Shown one piece after another: positions 12,430-12,581 of a DNA stretch of 12,581 nucleotides. How positions within the stretch are numbered: the stretch's first letter is position 1; each line of letters opens with the position of its first letter. Source of the stretch: Chloroflexi bacterium RBG_16_68_14 (GTDB lineage Bacteria; Chloroflexota; Dehalococcoidia; DSTF01; RBG-16-68-14); the NCBI GenBank assembly GCA_001796995.1, contig MGOB01000063.1:17468-30048 (forward strand). Direction: 5' to 3'. The notes beneath the pieces are model-generated. The model did no database searches and was not told where the DNA came from. It saw nothing but the letters and a program-made list of their open reading frames with translations. Position numbers and translations under genes: made by a program.

Positions 12430-12581
12430 TGACAACTGCTCCCGGGCTTCAGTGGAAGCAACCAGGAGAGACGGACAAGGGTGCGCTACAGAGCGGCCCG
12501 GCCACGGCGTCCGGCGCGAACAGGGACGGCGAGACGGAGCGCGAGCGCCAGCGCTACGGCCTGGCCGTCCTCTCCCTGTTC
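12429..12581 (+). CDS. Unidentified protein, 3' truncated by the window edge
   Basis: The first 51 codons are visible. The start ATG overlaps the stop of the preceding gene (TGATG). The protein begins MTTAPGLQWKQPGETDKGAL, continues as a polar, Gly/Ala/Arg/Glu-rich segment with a charged patch (RDGETERERQRYG), and then turns hydrophobic (LAVLSLF) just at the edge. That pattern is compatible with a cytoplasmic N-terminal tail leading into a first membrane helix, but too little is present to assign a family. Confidence 0.6.
   Translation, partial: MTTAPGLQWKQPGETDKGALQSGPATASGANRDGETERERQRYGLAVLSLF

Overview
The window is about 12.6 kb of GC-rich, tightly packed bacterial DNA. It holds 13 protein genes, one cut by each edge, with no gap above about 175 bases. 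I see no tRNA, rRNA, CRISPR array, insertion sequence or integrase. The gene families (MacB-type ABC pair, hydrolase-cyclase fusion, crotonyl-CoA carboxylase/reductase, stand-alone mutase large subunit) and the intergenic repeats whose chance translations read 'CPERSRR' and 'ALSAVEG' look like a Chloroflexota (Dehalococcoidia-like) chromosome, probably aerobic or facultative. That placement is an inference from memory of such genomes, not a computed result.

Layout. At 3-2022 (+) lies the end of a MacB/FtsX-type permease followed one base later by its ATPase. At 2116-2562 (+) is a hotdog-fold thioesterase that meets a minus-strand methyltransferase tail to tail with a 22-base overlap. From 2541 to 11677 every gene is on the minus strand. 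In transcription order these are ccr, mutase large subunit, GNAT acetyltransferase (ATGA overlap), a repeat-filled gap, a FabG/PhaB-type reductase, an APH-like phosphotransferase, a second repeat gap, a hydrolase-like/adenylate cyclase fusion coupled (TAATG) to an acyl-CoA dehydrogenase, and the methyltransferase. At 11830-12581 (+) a divergent unit starts with an unrecognised coiled-coil protein coupled (TGATG) to a second unrecognised gene that runs off the window.

How the genes may work together. The minus-strand block is centred on acyl-CoA chemistry. The reductase could make 3-hydroxyacyl-CoA, Ccr reductively carboxylates 2-enoyl-CoA, the mutase (with methylmalonyl-type specificity residues) isomerises the branched dicarboxylyl-CoA towards succinyl-CoA, and the acyl-CoA dehydrogenase and thioesterase act on further thioesters. 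This resembles part of an ethylmalonyl-CoA or propionate/acrylate assimilation route, but the window contains neither an ethylmalonyl-CoA mutase nor the B12-binding mutase subunit.

The most interesting items are proteins that keep a fold but appear to have lost key residues. The hydrolase domain fused to the cyclase has all three catalytic-triad positions replaced and looks like a ligand sensor. The acyl-CoA dehydrogenase has Asp where the usual catalytic Glu sits. The phosphotransferase has Ile in place of the metal-binding Asn of its HGDxxxxN motif. The intergenic gaps carry at least two families of dispersed palindromic or short direct repeats, and 2012-2100 may hold the tail of a lost minus-strand gene.
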